From: Collybia mongolica
Taxonomy: Eukaryota > Basidiomycota > Agaricomycetes > Agaricales > Clitocybaceae
Reading direction: 5' to 3'
Length of the DNA stretch: 64,000 nt
NCBI GenBank assembly: GCA_013420905.1
Contig: JAAXNY010000004.1
Span: forward strand, 4,916,731 to 4,980,730
This document shows, piece after piece, positions 21,262 through 32,725 of this stretch. Positions within the stretch are counted from its first letter, which is position 1. Each line of letters opens with the position of its first letter. The position numbers and the translations under genes were made by a program. The notes under the pieces were generated by a model, which had not been told where the DNA came from, made no database searches, and was given only the letters and a program-made list of their open reading frames with translations.

Positions 21262-24200
21262 TAGTGATGTGCAGGGCCCGGCCCAAAGCCCGCAAGCCCG
21301 TGAAGCCCAGCCCGTGAAGCCTCAGCCCAGCCTGGCCCTAGTACCAGGCTTGTGAGAGCCTAGGGCTCAGCTCAACGTCTCAAAAGCCTGAGCCGAGCCC
21401 ACAAGCCCGGGCATCCGGGGGTCGGAGTGTGAAAGGTTGCGATCACTATTGATGACGAACCAACTGTACAGTTTTGAAGCCACCATCAAAAAAGAACATC
21501 AAAAAGTCCAGGGACAAGGTACGATCCTGTGCCCAGATCATTGTGATGTCAACAAACGCTCAATCAGCGCTTCGCCCAAAACGGACAGTAACCGCTTCGA
21601 GCAAACTCGTGGACCCCCACAACACGGCTCAGCACGATGTCCAGTCTCACAAGCATGCTATTGAAGCGAAACGAGCAGCGGAATCTGCTGGTCACCAAGA
21701 CGCAACGAGTGCTGGTGAACCAGCTAATCTATCATCCCCATTGGGACCACCCATTGTCTCGTCGCAAGGGCCACAAATCGTCACAAAAAACTCAACCACA
21801 ACGGAAGAGCTCGACGGTAAGGACTCAGACAGCACAGGTAAACAAATTGGGCACCATAAGCAACTCCCATTTCACTGTTTTACCTTTTGACCACCCACGA
21901 GCTCTAGGGATCAAAAAGGCTCGGCATGCGATTGTAATTGATGAAAGCGATGAAGAGATGGATGTCGTGGCGGCGACAGACACTGGAAAGGCTTCAAGCA
22001 AAGGTGCGTTCCAGTCTTTTCATTCCTGCATTTGGATTAATACAGAATATGATATTGTAGAGAAGCTGCACCACAACAATGATTCGCATCGATCTGATGT
22101 CACTGGGTCGGATGGATTTTTGGCGGACATTGATGTACAGGCTGTCTCTGATACCATTCAGAAAACCAACTACAAAGATCGGGGTCGCGACATTGACCAT
22201 TTCTTTAGTCTGTTGTATAAGGCTGATGGGAAAAAATTTCGAAATTGCCAAACATGCTCGTGAGTCTCATCCTGACCCCGTTGTGTGCTGTTTTGTTGAC
22301 AAAAACCACAAGAAAAAAATCTCCTGGTCGTCCTGTTGCCCTCGTTGCACATGTATCTACCTTACGACGACATATGGAATCATCCCATAAAGTATTTAAT
22401 TTCCCTTACTCTTCGTTTTTATTGATGAGAAAAACCGTGCTACGTTAGGCAATGTATAGAAATTGGGCAGAAAAAGAAGGTTTCCCATCAATGCTACCAA
22501 AGGATGCGGAAAAACGCCGTCAGGATGCCGAAACCGAGAAGCAAATGCGTCTCGACCCTCACCTCACCGAGAGGCTCCTGAAGGAGAGGGTAATCCCGTA
22601 TACCGATAACCTCTTCTGTGAAGCTGCTATCGAGTGGCTTGTATCTACCGACCAGGTAACGTGGTATACTGTATTGCTTGTTCCTTGTCTCTAATCAACG
22701 AATCACATTACAGCCAATCCAAGCACTCGAGCATCCAGCATTTCAAAACATGATCCATACTGCTGCTCGCGCAACCAATGGAGTCAAAATCCCCGATCGC
22801 CGTCAAACTCGACAAGCGGTTATTGATATGTTCAAGGAACAATTAACGGCACTACGCAAAAAGCTAACGGTATGGCCCACCCAGAGCTTTTGGTGCTTTT
22901 CTCATGCTACGTTGTCTAGAGTGACAGAGTGAAAGGTAAAGTAAGCCTCACATGCGATGCGTGGCAGGCGTCGAATAGCGATGCCTACTTTGCTGTGACC
23001 GGTTCCTGGATTGAGGAGAGTGATGGGAAGTGGCAAGTTCAATCAGCGCTTCTTGGATTTACACAACTAAATAATGCACACAATGGAGTCCGCCTCGGCC
23101 AAGCGTTGTTCAAGATTGTTGCACGAATCAGGATCGCTTACAAGGTAAATGTGTGCATATTCGCTCGCCTGCATCATGACTGATGGCATGATGAATATAG
23201 ATTGGACATATCACCTGCGACAACGCCTCGAACAACAATACGATGATGGTAGAATTCTCAAAGCACATCGAGAATGCCACTGGGAAACGTTACAATCCAG
23301 ATCAGAACCGCATTCGGTGAACCTCTTCGTTGTCATTTCGTCTTCTATGCCAATGTTGAACTGTTTTATAGCTGTCTTGCTCACATCATCAATCTCGCAA
23401 CGCAAGCATTGATATCAACTCACAGTAAATCGAAACATTACAACCCGGGCGAGCCCGAGGCAGATCTTCCTGTCAATCGAGGATTTGACCGTGATGAAGT
23501 GGGACTCGTCCGTGCAATATGTGTGAAGGTAAGACGCTTCAATTATATGTTCTAATTGAAGTTGATTACTGTTGAACAGGTCCGTTCATCTGCAAAACGC
23601 AAGCAACTTTTTGCCGATATCCAGACGCGTGCAAAAGTAAAAGCCCATCAACTTCTCCTGGACATGGTTGTCCGTTGGTCCTCCACCTACCTAATGACTA
23701 CACGTGCAGAATCAACGAGACCAGTAGGTCCCTAAAAACGGCTTGCTGATTGGCTTTGCTGACTGGTAATAGTATGTCGACACGTTTGTGTATGAAATCG
23801 GACGCGAGGAGCGGGACCTTGGGAAACGGCAAAAAATTGATCAGCTCCAGCTGTCGAACGATGAGTGGGGGCGTCTCACATTGTTCAACGATCTGTTAGC
23901 TGTGAGTAGAACGACTCCAGAAAATTTGTCACTGATGTCGGTCCGATGATATAGCACGCCGATAATGCGCAACAAGCCTTCTCATCAGATCAGGGACCAA
24001 CCCTTCACCTCGCATTACCTGCTCTCGAAGCGTTGCACAGGGCTTGGACAAAACGGGCTGCTCGCACAAAATACTCGGACTTTGTTCCTGCTCTGAATGC
24101 CGGGCTTGCAAAGATTGAAGAGTACTATGATCGAACCGCTCAATCTGATGCCTATACATTTGCCATGTGTATGTGACATCGTCGTATGGATTCGGATCAT

Positions 24201-25216
24201 TATTGACAAAATTCTCAGTACTTGACCCATCATCCAAAACGGAACACATCCAAATGTACTGGGGAGACGACAAGTTGGAAGAAATCAAGAAGCAGGCGGA
24301 ACTAACGGTCAGTCAGTCTCACTCAATATTCCACCAGCGAGGCTGACAAAAGATGGTAGTATAAGCAACGATATCTCGAGATGTATGGCAACAATCCCGC
24401 ACCACCCCAACCACAACAGACCGGAAAATCGGCGATGCGTAAGGTTGGAGTCCTCCTTCGTGAGTTGTCAGATGATGAAGACGAGCCCTCGCCGAGTGCA
24501 ACGCCAGCCCCCATGGGCAATTCGAGTGAACCATGGCTCGCTGGTTTCAACAAATATTGGGACTCGAGGGACCATCTGGGAGATATGAGTATCGTCGAGT
24601 GGTGGGGTGTACATATCTCCATTCTCAGTCATTCCCCAATGCTGACACATTTACGCCAGTGGAACATTACTCGACACCCGGTCTGGGCGTCTCTTGCACG
24701 AGACTACCTGCCAGTCATGGCATCATCCGTTTCCAGTGAACGGGCGTTCTCCTCGGCTGGAATCACGATCAGCAAGCGCCGCAATCGACTCAAACCAGAC
24801 ATTGTCGAAGCTTTACAGTTTCTGAAGTGTATGTATCGCCGTGATCTTCTTTTTCGAGAGGATCCACGTGCCGAAACGGAGGTGGAGGAACTTGAGGGGG
24901 CGAGTCCCGTCGAAGGCAATACCCAGAACACAGAAGAGGGGTGGGATATCATAGTTAAGGATCTTCAAGATAACGAGGACTTCGAGGATTATGATGATGG
25001 TAATGTATTTGTTCAAGACATTTCGTAGGCACCTGTAGGCTGCTATCGATATTAAATGTGATTCCCCCCTACGGAGCCCGGGCCTAAGCCTGAGCTTGGC
25101 CTGACCCGGCCTGAGCCCTCTACCAAGGCTGAGCTCACGTCTTGGGCAAGCCTGAGCCCCACTAAGCCGGGCCTAAGCCTGCGGCTTTGAGCCCAGCCGG
25201 GCCCTGCACATCACTA
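21262..25216 (+). mobile_element. hAT-2 copy 1: complete hAT transposon
   Basis: A 3,955 bp element with ends TAGTGATGTGCAGGGCC / GGCCCTGCACATCACTA and a perfect 8 bp target duplication CTTTTCTC (21254-21261 and 25217-25224). Both subterminal regions (about 150 bases) are GC-rich runs of AAGCCC and CCTGAGCC-type words. It contains one spliced transposase gene. Every frame on both strands matches the inverted copy at 48033-51987, and positions in the two copies sum to 73249 throughout, so there is no length difference between them. Confidence 0.97.
21546..25028 (+). CDS. hAT transposase of hAT-2 copy 1, BED-finger type
   Basis: The first ATG in the coding frame is at 21546 (MSTNAQSALRPKR). 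After introns, the DNA-binding BED zinc finger is NCQTCS plus KKKSPGRPVALV then HVSTLRRHMESSHK (C-x2-C ... H-x-H type). The catalytic core shows Asp in LTCDAWQAS (codon 22956), Asp in ITCDNASN (codon 23219) and Glu in SSERAFSSAG (codon 24738). RWSSTYLM, VEWWG and ARDYLPVMASS are further hAT hallmarks. An acidic tail ends at 25028. About a dozen short introns give a continuous frame, so the gene appears intact and may be active. Confidence 0.88.
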
Positions 25217-25285
25217 CTTTTCTCTAGCAGTTCATATTCCTAGCTCCCCTGACCTCCCGCGCGACACCCAGTAACAGTATGCAGG

Positions 25286-25292
25286 TATAAAA
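25286..25292 (+). promoter_or_regulatory. TATA box of hsp20-1
   Basis: TATAAAA, 88 bases before the ATG at 25380. The paralogue has the same box at nearly the same distance. The hAT-2 element ends 70 bases upstream of this box. Confidence 0.65.
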
Positions 25293-25379
25293 ACCAACAT
25301 GCTCTACCATCTTCCACCTCCAAACGAGCAGTAAAACAGCACTCCAGTCTTATCAACCAAACTCAAACGCACTAATACC

Positions 25380-25983
25380 ATGTCTGTCTTCTACTACGAG
25401 CCTTTCTACGATTTTGACCGCCTCCTTGACGCCGCCCTCACCGGCACCCCCCGCTTGCCAGGCCCCGACAATCAGCTCCAGCGCCACCCCACCGGCTCCG
25501 GAGAAGGCGCCGTCAGGGCCCTCAAGCCAATGTTCGTAATCCTCTCCCACCTCCGACCATTCGTACAGACTTACTAACCTGTTTTCCTTTTTCACAGGAT
25601 GGACCTCCACGAGAACAAGGACACGAACACCGTCACGGCGATGTTCGAGCTCCCGGGGATGAGGAAGGAGGACGTCAGTATTGATGTGCATAATGGGCGG
25701 CTGACGGTGTCTGGGGAGAGTAAGCTTTCGGCGGAGCATAAGGAGAGCGGGTATGCGATGAGGGAGCGGAGGTTTGGGAAGTTTGCGCGAACGTTGGCGC
25801 TTCCGTAGGGAGTCAAGGTGTGTGATTGTTGGACGGTTGCGTTACTTGGGGGGTGATTGTGCTGATGTGGTTCATGGGTTATAGGATGAACAGATTAAGG
25901 CGACAATGGAGCATGGGGGTTTGTCTGTGACGTTCCCCAAGAGTACGCCTGAGCTAGCGCCCAAGAAGATCACTATTGGTTGA
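25380..25983 (+). pseudogene. Small heat-shock protein hsp20-1, nonsense codon
   Basis: Alpha-crystallin-type chaperone gene. Exon 1 encodes MSVFYYEPFYDFDRLLDAAL. An intron follows in 25530-25600 and exon 2 carries the alpha-crystallin core (TVTAMFELPGMRKEDVSID, NGRLTVSGESK, RRFGKFARTLALP). At 25806-25808 the frame hits TAG, where the convergent paralogue has CAG (Gln): ALP-stop-GVK against ALPQGVK. Beyond it the old frame is still readable through an intron to EQIKATMEHGGLSVTFPKS and the TGA at 25981. The break removes the last beta strands and the C-terminal extension, normally needed for dimerisation and oligomer assembly. Either a recent pseudogene or a truncated product. Confidence 0.85.
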
Positions 25984-26880
25984 ATTTGGGAATGAGTTTT
26001 TTTCTTTTAGGGTCGGGGGCAGATGAATGAAATGTATGGACTGGTTTTGCGCCTTGTGAATTGTTATCTGTGTTAGTATAGAATGTAAACTATCTTCTGG
26101 GGAATGTGAATGAGCGATGCGGACGGCGACGCTTTTAAAAAAACCGTTGTTGAATAAGTGGAGGGTATGAGGTTTGCGCCAAGAATTTTCTGATTTTTAA
26201 CCCGAGTGGAAAGATATCCGTGGGTACGTCCTTCCGTAGATTAGTTGAAATGCATTGACATTTTGTGTAACATCGGCGAGACACGGAAAAGCTAGTAGTA
26301 TATAGAGCTGGCATATTTGACGAACATATAGAAAGAGCACGTCGCGCGACGAAGAACACTGGCAAGCCCGATGGAATCCACAACGACTTGGAGGTTGGGG
26401 AACTTGCCGTGCGACGCGTCCCCACATATGTGGGCTGTCTTTGACCCGTGACGGGCCACAGTCACCCCCTCCAACTTCGTATACTTTGATGAATTTCTCA
26501 ATATTTCCATAGGACGATCTTGTTGGATATGTGGATGGCGCGGGCAGCGTGGACGGTTGGTCATGGTAGGGCGCTGCCACTAATTGAAAAGAAGCGAACG
26601 TCCGGCCGGTCCGCCGGAAAAAGCTATTTTTAGAAGGTACCTTTTTTTCAACGATGATGTGTCCTCTTCTGCAAAACCTTCATGTTTAGCTCGGCTGGGA
26701 CTATGATGCTCACACTCATACTAGCATTAGACGTCCTATCTGTTAGTCTGAGAACACTCAAATGCGTGTCCATATCATGTCACTCTGGTTTCCTTTTCTC
26801 ACTTAATTGTTCCACTTTCGTTGATGCGTTCGTCGCTCAAATGCGGTGCAATCTGATATTTCTCCCCTTCGTTCCTGCTC
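25984..26880. other. Intergenic between convergent hsp20 genes, left part
   Basis: No supported gene. Several overlapping minus-strand frames near 26.1-26.6 kb have no recognisable domain. Confidence 0.35.
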
Positions 26881-26894
26881 TCCCTTAGGGTTAC

Positions 26895-27560
26895 ATACAT
26901 CGCTCCCTGTCTCGAAGTCTATCGCTCTATCTACCCCCAGCCATGCCTCCGCCCCTGTTCCCCGAACTCCGAGCTCTACACCTAACCCTTTGGCATTTGA
27001 TGCTAGCCAACTTACTGACTGAAATTTCGGACCCGCGGTTTATGAGCAGCCTGGCAGGACCCCACCCTCAACCCCTCGCTCCTCTGCCGCAATTAGGAAC
27101 GCACGTACAATATCACCATGAGTGTAACGAGGTGAGTGGCATAGCGCTCGACGCGTGAGTGCTGGGAGACGTCTAACTTCAACCCGAATTTCGACGGTGA
27201 ATAGTGTAAAATTATTGAGTGAGGAACGACGAAGGATTGGTAGGATGGTAATTCCATACCAAATGGCGGTATTCCTGTCTGACACGGATCGCAAATTCAC
27301 TCTCGTCCGAATACCTGGACCAAACACAGACTTGGGCCGTAAATGCAATGTCGACACGCTCGGTAGAGTCCCTGCTGCCCAACACCGGCCTTCCGGACAC
27401 CCGAGCCGCTAGGCCTACTAGCAAGGCTAGCGGAATCACTCTTGCTACTCAGCGCGATGATTATCGATACCATACGCTGTTCCGCATTGCCAAGTGCTCG
27501 GATCCGCACCATACTTCGCTCCCCAGAACTTGTCAGTACGGTTCGAGTCTAACGCAGTAA
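26895..27560 (+). pseudogene. Coding-like remnant, unrecognised
   Basis: A proline/serine-rich stretch (STPSHASAPVPRTPSSTPNP) runs on from about 26908 as coding-like sequence with two in-frame TGA codons. A GTGAGT donor follows near 27131. A second coding-like stretch at 27348-27560 includes SKASGITLATQRDDYRYHTL. I cannot name the ancestor. Confidence 0.25.
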
Positions 27561-27942
27561 TATACTGACAAACTTCCCAGCTGCCGCCTTGGGACACGTC
27601 ATCATTGAAGAATTATACCTTCGAAATATAGGCGAAGGAGATATGTAAGATAGAATCTGAAGACTTGATGCGCATCCCAACTAAATTTATAATGGTGGTT
27701 ACTCTTTTTCACGAATATCTCTCCGTTCTAGTCCAAAATCTGTATACTTTCGAATAACCCTCACATTCACCACTCCTCTGATAACAACTTCACCAAAGCA
27801 TCATCACATGCACCACACATTCAATGCTTTTTTCGGAAGATAGTTCAAAATCTCTATTGATACAGATAGCAATCTACAATACAGAAAACCAGTCCATACG
27901 ATTCGTCAAACTGTCCCTAAAAGGAAAACACTTTTTCTGAAG

Positions 27943-28539
27943 TCAATTGATGGAGATCTTTTTGGGCGCGAGCTCAGGCGCGCTCTTGGGGAACGTAACA
28001 GACAAGACCCCATGCTCCATCGTCGCTTTAATCTCCTCATCCTACGATCCACATCAGCACAACTCTTCTGACGAAAAATTGAACAACACAAAAACCACGT
28101 ACCTTGACTCCCTGCGGAAGCGCCAACGTCCGCGCAAACTTCCCAAACCTCCGCTCCCTCACAGCATACCCGCTCTCCTCATGCTCTGCGGAAAGCTTAT
28201 TTTCCGCGGAAACCGTCAGCCGCCCGTTATGTATATCGATATTAACGTCTTCCTTCCTCATCCCTGGAAGCTCGAACGTCGCTGTGACGGCGTTCGTGTC
28301 CTTGCTCTCATGGAGGTCCATTCTGGAACAAGGGTGATAGGTAAGTAAGTCTGCACGAACGATCAAATATGTGAAGAATTTACGAACCTTGGCTTGAGTG
28401 CCCGGACAGCACCTTCCCCAGAGCCATTAGAGCGACGCTGGAGCTGATTGTCAGGGCCTGACCAACGAGAACTGAGGGCAGCGTCGAGGAGGCGGTCAAA
28501 CTCGTAGAAAGGCTCGTAGTAGAAGACAGACTGAGACAT
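27943..28539 (-). CDS. Small heat-shock protein hsp20-2
   Basis: Intact alpha-crystallin-domain chaperone that would bind unfolding proteins in the cytosol. The ATG at 28539 gives MSQSVFYYEPFYEFDRLLDA. After an intron ending near 28339, exon 2 has MDLHESKDTNAVTATFELPG, IDIHNGRLTVSAENK, and RRFGKFARTLALPQGVK. After a second intron (donor GTACGT at about 28102), exon 3 encodes DEEIKATMEHGVLSVTFPKS and ends PKKISIN at 27945. The length is about 156 residues, normal for fungal Hsp20. The TATA box and heat-shock element upstream support heat induction. It is convergent with, and clearly a duplicate of, hsp20-1. Confidence 0.92.
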
Positions 28540-28625
28540 GATGAAATTGAGTTGGGTAGATAGACTGAAGTTTTGGTTCGTTGATCGCTGTTTTTTGGAG
28601 GTGAAAGGCGGCGAGCATGCTGACT

Positions 28626-28632
28626 TTTTATA
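28626..28632 (-). promoter_or_regulatory. TATA box of hsp20-2
   Basis: TATAAAA on the minus strand, 87 bases upstream of the ATG at 28539. Confidence 0.7.
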
Positions 28633-28652
28633 CTTGCATATTGCTCTCCACA

Positions 28653-28665
28653 GAAATTTCTCGAA
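28653..28665 (-). promoter_or_regulatory. Heat-shock element of hsp20-2
   Basis: GAAATTTCTCGAA gives three alternating GAA/TTC units at 5-base spacing, the HSF1 binding pattern, about 20 bases upstream of the TATA box. Weaker GAA/TTC clusters lie further out near 28695-28720 and 28760-28805. Confidence 0.7.
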
Positions 28666-28805
28666 ATTGGCACCTGATCGAGATCACCGAGATCACCGAA
28701 TACTCGAATTCTCTGGAATGATCTGTGCCGGTGGAGTCTACTCCCACTATTGGCGCTATGGAAGGTTCTAGTTGGCCCTGTATGGTTTGGAAGAATATCT
28801 TGGAA

Positions 28806-29154
28806 TGTGAGATGGGACGGAAAATGTGGGGACGGTAGATGTACCTTTTAATTCGATTTTTTTGTTAACCGTATTTGGTCTGGTGTATTAGGAACATCCG
28901 ATGAGCAAAGTACGTTGAATCAGAAATCTTTTAAAAAATTCTTGCGATCTTTTCCGGCCCCATGGCGAGTGCATTTCCTTAGGAAGCTAGTAGATTGTCA
29001 GTATAGAGGGTGGGGTATGAGCTACGAATACTTTGGAAAGGGGTGGGTACATGTGTTCGTTGTAAAGTGCCGGACAATCCTTTACCAAGTCCAACTGGGT
29101 GCTTGTTAAGACTGATTCTGTGCTTTAGTTAACAAGTTATTCAAAGATTGGACT
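28806..29154. other. Intergenic upstream of hsp20-2
   Basis: A 64-codon + strand frame at 28915 has no recognisable feature; nothing else seen. Confidence 0.35.
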
Positions 29155-29549
29155 TGTTGTGACCGTTAATAACGGGTGTTCAAAGCGATCGCATAAAAGC
29201 TGTATGAATCACCATGTTGAGACTAAAGTATGATAGAGAGACCCAAAAATGCAGAGGAATCATTCGAATGACAGAAATGTCTTATAATGATTGACTAAAG
29301 CAGTAATACTAATGAGAAGTAAGAGTAAAGAATGGAGGATGGAGGTAAATAGAGCGCTGAGTCGGGCTTCGGGTGTTGCCGAAATCGGGTCGCACACCAA
29401 TTGGCAAATTGCTGATCACTAGCACTGACCATTCGTCATTGAAGGAGACGCATTGTGAAATCCTCCTGAGTAACTTTGTTGGTCTTTCAGCTCATATTTT
29501 CCAGATAATGACAACACTCTCTGCCGTTTGGTAGAACTGGGCCCCAACA
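29155..29549 (-). mobile_element. Retrotransposon LTR (3' LTR, minus strand)
   Basis: 395 bp bounded by TGTTG...CAACA. On the minus strand it is immediately preceded by the purine-rich AGTGTGGGGGAG, a typical polypurine tract, which marks it as a 3' LTR with internal sequence lying to the right. The flanks do not form a 5 bp duplication, so it is not a solo LTR. Confidence 0.65.
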
Positions 29550-30300
29550 CTCCCCCACACTACCATCAACAATAATTCAACGCCTCATTTTGACACAATG
29601 GATCTCATACTATGGTGCCTGAGAGGTGAAGCTGCTTAGTATTGATGGCTGAAAAGGCAATGGGCCACGGTTTATTGCGACAAGTCAGGAGACATATGGA
29701 GACTACCTGTTCCTGAGGTGTGTAAGTCTCCCCAATGCTTCCTTCACATGTTCAGTGCTCTCTTCATGGGCTTCAAGTACGCCATTGCGATTAAAAAACC
29801 ATTCGGCCCTCCCATGAATGTCAGAGACTAAAATCCTCTCCTTTTTCAAAACCTGACGAACCTCAGACCATTGCAATTCCGGCTACTTGAAACAAGGTCG
29901 GCCCTCAGCTAAGATACGTTCACTTCCTTCTGCGAACCCCATTTCCGCGATATCATACACTGTATAACCCTGGGGTTACTTTGAGAATGCTCTCACAATG
30001 TACCCATGAAACACATGACAAAACCAGGATAGCGATAGTATCAATGTATATACCATATATGAGCTGGTCACATTGTAATGTGCCCAAGTACCTCATTATG
30101 AGGTCATTAAGGATTCTTTTTTAATGTGTTCACCAGATGCACAATGAAGCCATGTTAGAGGCATGATTGACGTTTTCATCATGTGTGAGCCAGGGACATC
30201 ATGATGTGATATCCATGTATCTGGGGATTCCACTACAATTACAATAGGAATATCTCTATAATCTGTCCACTGGATACATAGTGAGAACATATTAGACTTA
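29550..30300 (-). mobile_element. Probable internal remnant of the LTR element
   Basis: A minus-strand stretch at about 29880-29710 reads without stops (ELQWSEVRQVLKKERILVSD, IHGRAEWFFNRNGVLEAHEE) but I could not assign it to gag, protease, RT or integrase. It ends where the inverted duplication begins. Confidence 0.3.
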
Positions 30301-30840
30301 TGAGTTAAAATGAGTGCTTTGCTCTTGCTCACTCGGGATATCAAATAACCCTGGCAATTGCGCAGGGGATTTATTCGAGGACATATGTGACTATAAATAG
30401 TGACTATAATATGAAATAGAGAAGAAATCATACTACATAACAAGGATGAGGTCCGGAGTAAAACTACTGGTAATCGATCGAGTGATAAAGGTATCGACGG
30501 GATGCGTTTGATATTTCAACGCCCTGAGCACGCATCACATATCTTTATGAAGCTTTACCCAACGCGGGACTGTCACTCAGGCATGACACATCAAATTAAA
30601 CGATCTTTTTCCGTAAAACATCGCAACTTGATCATAGAACAATGATCGCCCCAGCGCCTGAAATAGTATTGCATCACTTGGAAGATGATATACGGATGGA
30701 CGTATCATCATTTGCTTTCCAGCTGTCCAACGCTTGCTCCTATCATAGTTCTGTTATCGTTCACCATGGCACCAGGAAGGCTATTTATAAAAGGAACTAT
30801 GTATCCGGGACCACTGATGATCGCGCATTTTCCGTCACCC

Positions 30841-31602
30841 ATGCAGCTATCAGACAAGTTGGTTCTACTGACGTTACTCGTTTCCAACACCTACGGAGAA
30901 GCAGCTAGCCCTAACCGAAACACTAGCACCCCAACTTCCCCCACAACCGATACAACCATCAATGGAACCAGTAATGCAGCCATTCCCACAACGCACGGCC
31001 AGGGATTCCCACAACTGCCACGCCCCACCCACCAGCTGCCCCACAGCGCAGTTGCATCCCCCACGCTTCCGCAAGGTAAGTAAAGTAAACCAGTCATACA
31101 CTCGTTAAATTCACCTCTACAATTTTGGTGGTACAGCGACCACCTTCGTATTCCAAGGAACTTACCGTGATATTACCATTGCAAGCCTAACACAGGCGAG
31201 CACATCTTCGGATCCCCAGGACTCTATAAGTTCCATTTCTGGTGCGTAGCCATGACTTTACGAGCTTCCTGTTGATACCTAGAGTATATTGCTATAGAAA
31301 ATCCCCAAACCCAGGTCACGACTCCGACTTCAAGTACTGGAAATGTAATCACACCAACCGTTGAAGAGAGCCAACATCTGATGACAGTCACAACCACCAT
31401 TGGAGAGAACAAATATTTGACCGTAATTACGACCACTGTCGGAGAGGGAGAACATTCGACAAGTAGAACCAAGAGTAGTGATGGCCTCAACAGCGCCTCT
31501 GACACGCCTTTCCCTACTTCGGGTGTGGAAAAGAATATGATTCACTCCAAAACATGGGTTATATACATTGGGACTGTGGCTGGTCTACTTGCGCTTATCT
31601 GA
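30841..31602 (+). CDS. Secreted Ser/Thr-rich GPI-like protein, gene D
   Basis: Best-preserved member of the unnamed family. There are three exons, 30841-31075, 31137-31241 and 31298-31602, joined in phase, encoding 214 residues. Residues 1-22 (MQLSDKLVLLTLLVSNTYGEA) form a signal peptide. The following region is Asn/Thr/Pro-rich with N-x-T/S sites. Exon 2 holds the family motif TFVFQGTYRDITIASLTQ. Exon 3 has the repeated TVTTTIGENK / TVITTTVGEGEH and ends with a hydrophobic tail TWVIYIGTVAGLLALI, fitting a GPI-anchor signal. There is no cysteine-rich or enzymatic domain. Location is probably the plasma membrane or wall; role unknown. Confidence 0.75.
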
Positions 31603-32061
31603 TGGTCATTGGTGATAGGAGGATATTTTCTACTCAAATTATAGCTGAGGCGCGGTCTTACCACCACATACTGCAGCTTTCCAATCAGTATTCTGATACA
31701 CATGAAGACAAACATATGAGCAGAGGTAGAACCGACAGGCTCGACGCGTTCATATAAACCTGCAAAAATAGATTCGGACGATGCCGAATAACCGGACTGT
31801 TCCGGAAAGGGTTATGATGATGTTGGAAATTTTGAATGCAAACGGTTCGTTGTTCTTCACCTTCGAAAGGCGATCATCCCAGAGTCGAGCTCGTAGTTCA
31901 TGCCAACTAGGGCTATACCTGCTCAGCCGTTTCGTGTAAGGGGTATGTTCGTTTATAAATCAACTGACCTTCGAACATCTCTCAACACGGCCGAAGGTCG
32001 ATAACCATATATCGCACGACCCCCACCATCTCAGTCGCTCCCAACGAGCCGACTAGGGCTC

Positions 32062-32340
32062 ATGATGCAATGTGTTCTTATCTCTTGGAACCCTCACAAC
32101 GCGAGGTTCTTGAGCGGAAGTTGTTTACAACGCGTGGCCCACCAGAAACACGTTCGGTTTTGTGCCTACAGCGTCCCTACATTACGAATCTCCGCGCATC
32201 TTCTCCGCGCATCTGAATATCCAACAGGGACCCTACCTCAAGTGCTCCACGCTATGGACGACGGTGACTCAATAGATAGATCCCGCTGTATCGCAAGAGT
32301 ATTATTCAACAGATCACGCGTCAACCTCTCACTGGATTGA
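32062..32340 (+). pseudogene. Frame-shifted copy of the 8527-8898 ORF
   Basis: Starts with the same MMQCVLIS and keeps LSGSCLQRVAHQKHVRF and HLLRASEYPTGTLPQVLHA. Then an indel (GGACGACGG against GGAGACGG) changes frame and it ends early. Confidence 0.4.
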
Positions 32341-32479
32341 TGAACGGAAAATGAGAGGTAAGCAACTATAGATTCCCAAACTCCACTTCACGAAGACGGA
32401 AATCCTGACCATCAATTTTATTCGCGAAAACCCGCGGTTTCGGATTCTGTAATCGAGACATGACGTAGAACACGCCGTC

Positions 32480-32725
32480 CCCCATTTCTCGTTGTGCGGG
32501 CTCTTCACAGTACATTCACGATATAAGATTTTCGGTTATACCACTGCTAATCAGCTCCTTCGACCATCAGAAGTACTCCTAGCCTTTTCACGGGCGACAC
32601 TTTCACGGGCAAGACTCCACGTAAGCACACGAGCCTTACCATTTCTTATCTCCTAATTAACCTTGCGGCTCTGCGGCCCCAATTCGGTACAGCTATTGGA
32701 AGTAGTACACTCCATGTCACCTGTC
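32480..32725 (+). pseudogene. 5'-truncated relic of family gene A
   Basis: Matches the middle of gene A (TGTGCGGGCTCTTCACAGTA, the GACTCCACGTAAGCAC splice donor region, and CTCTGCGGCCCCAAT at the final exon). The signal-peptide exon is missing and the similarity stops near 32720. Confidence 0.6.

Noticed and set aside
21437..21545. An earlier start for the hAT-2 transposase (KPPSKKNIKK upstream)
   Set aside because: The codon at that point is TTG; the first ATG in frame is 21546.
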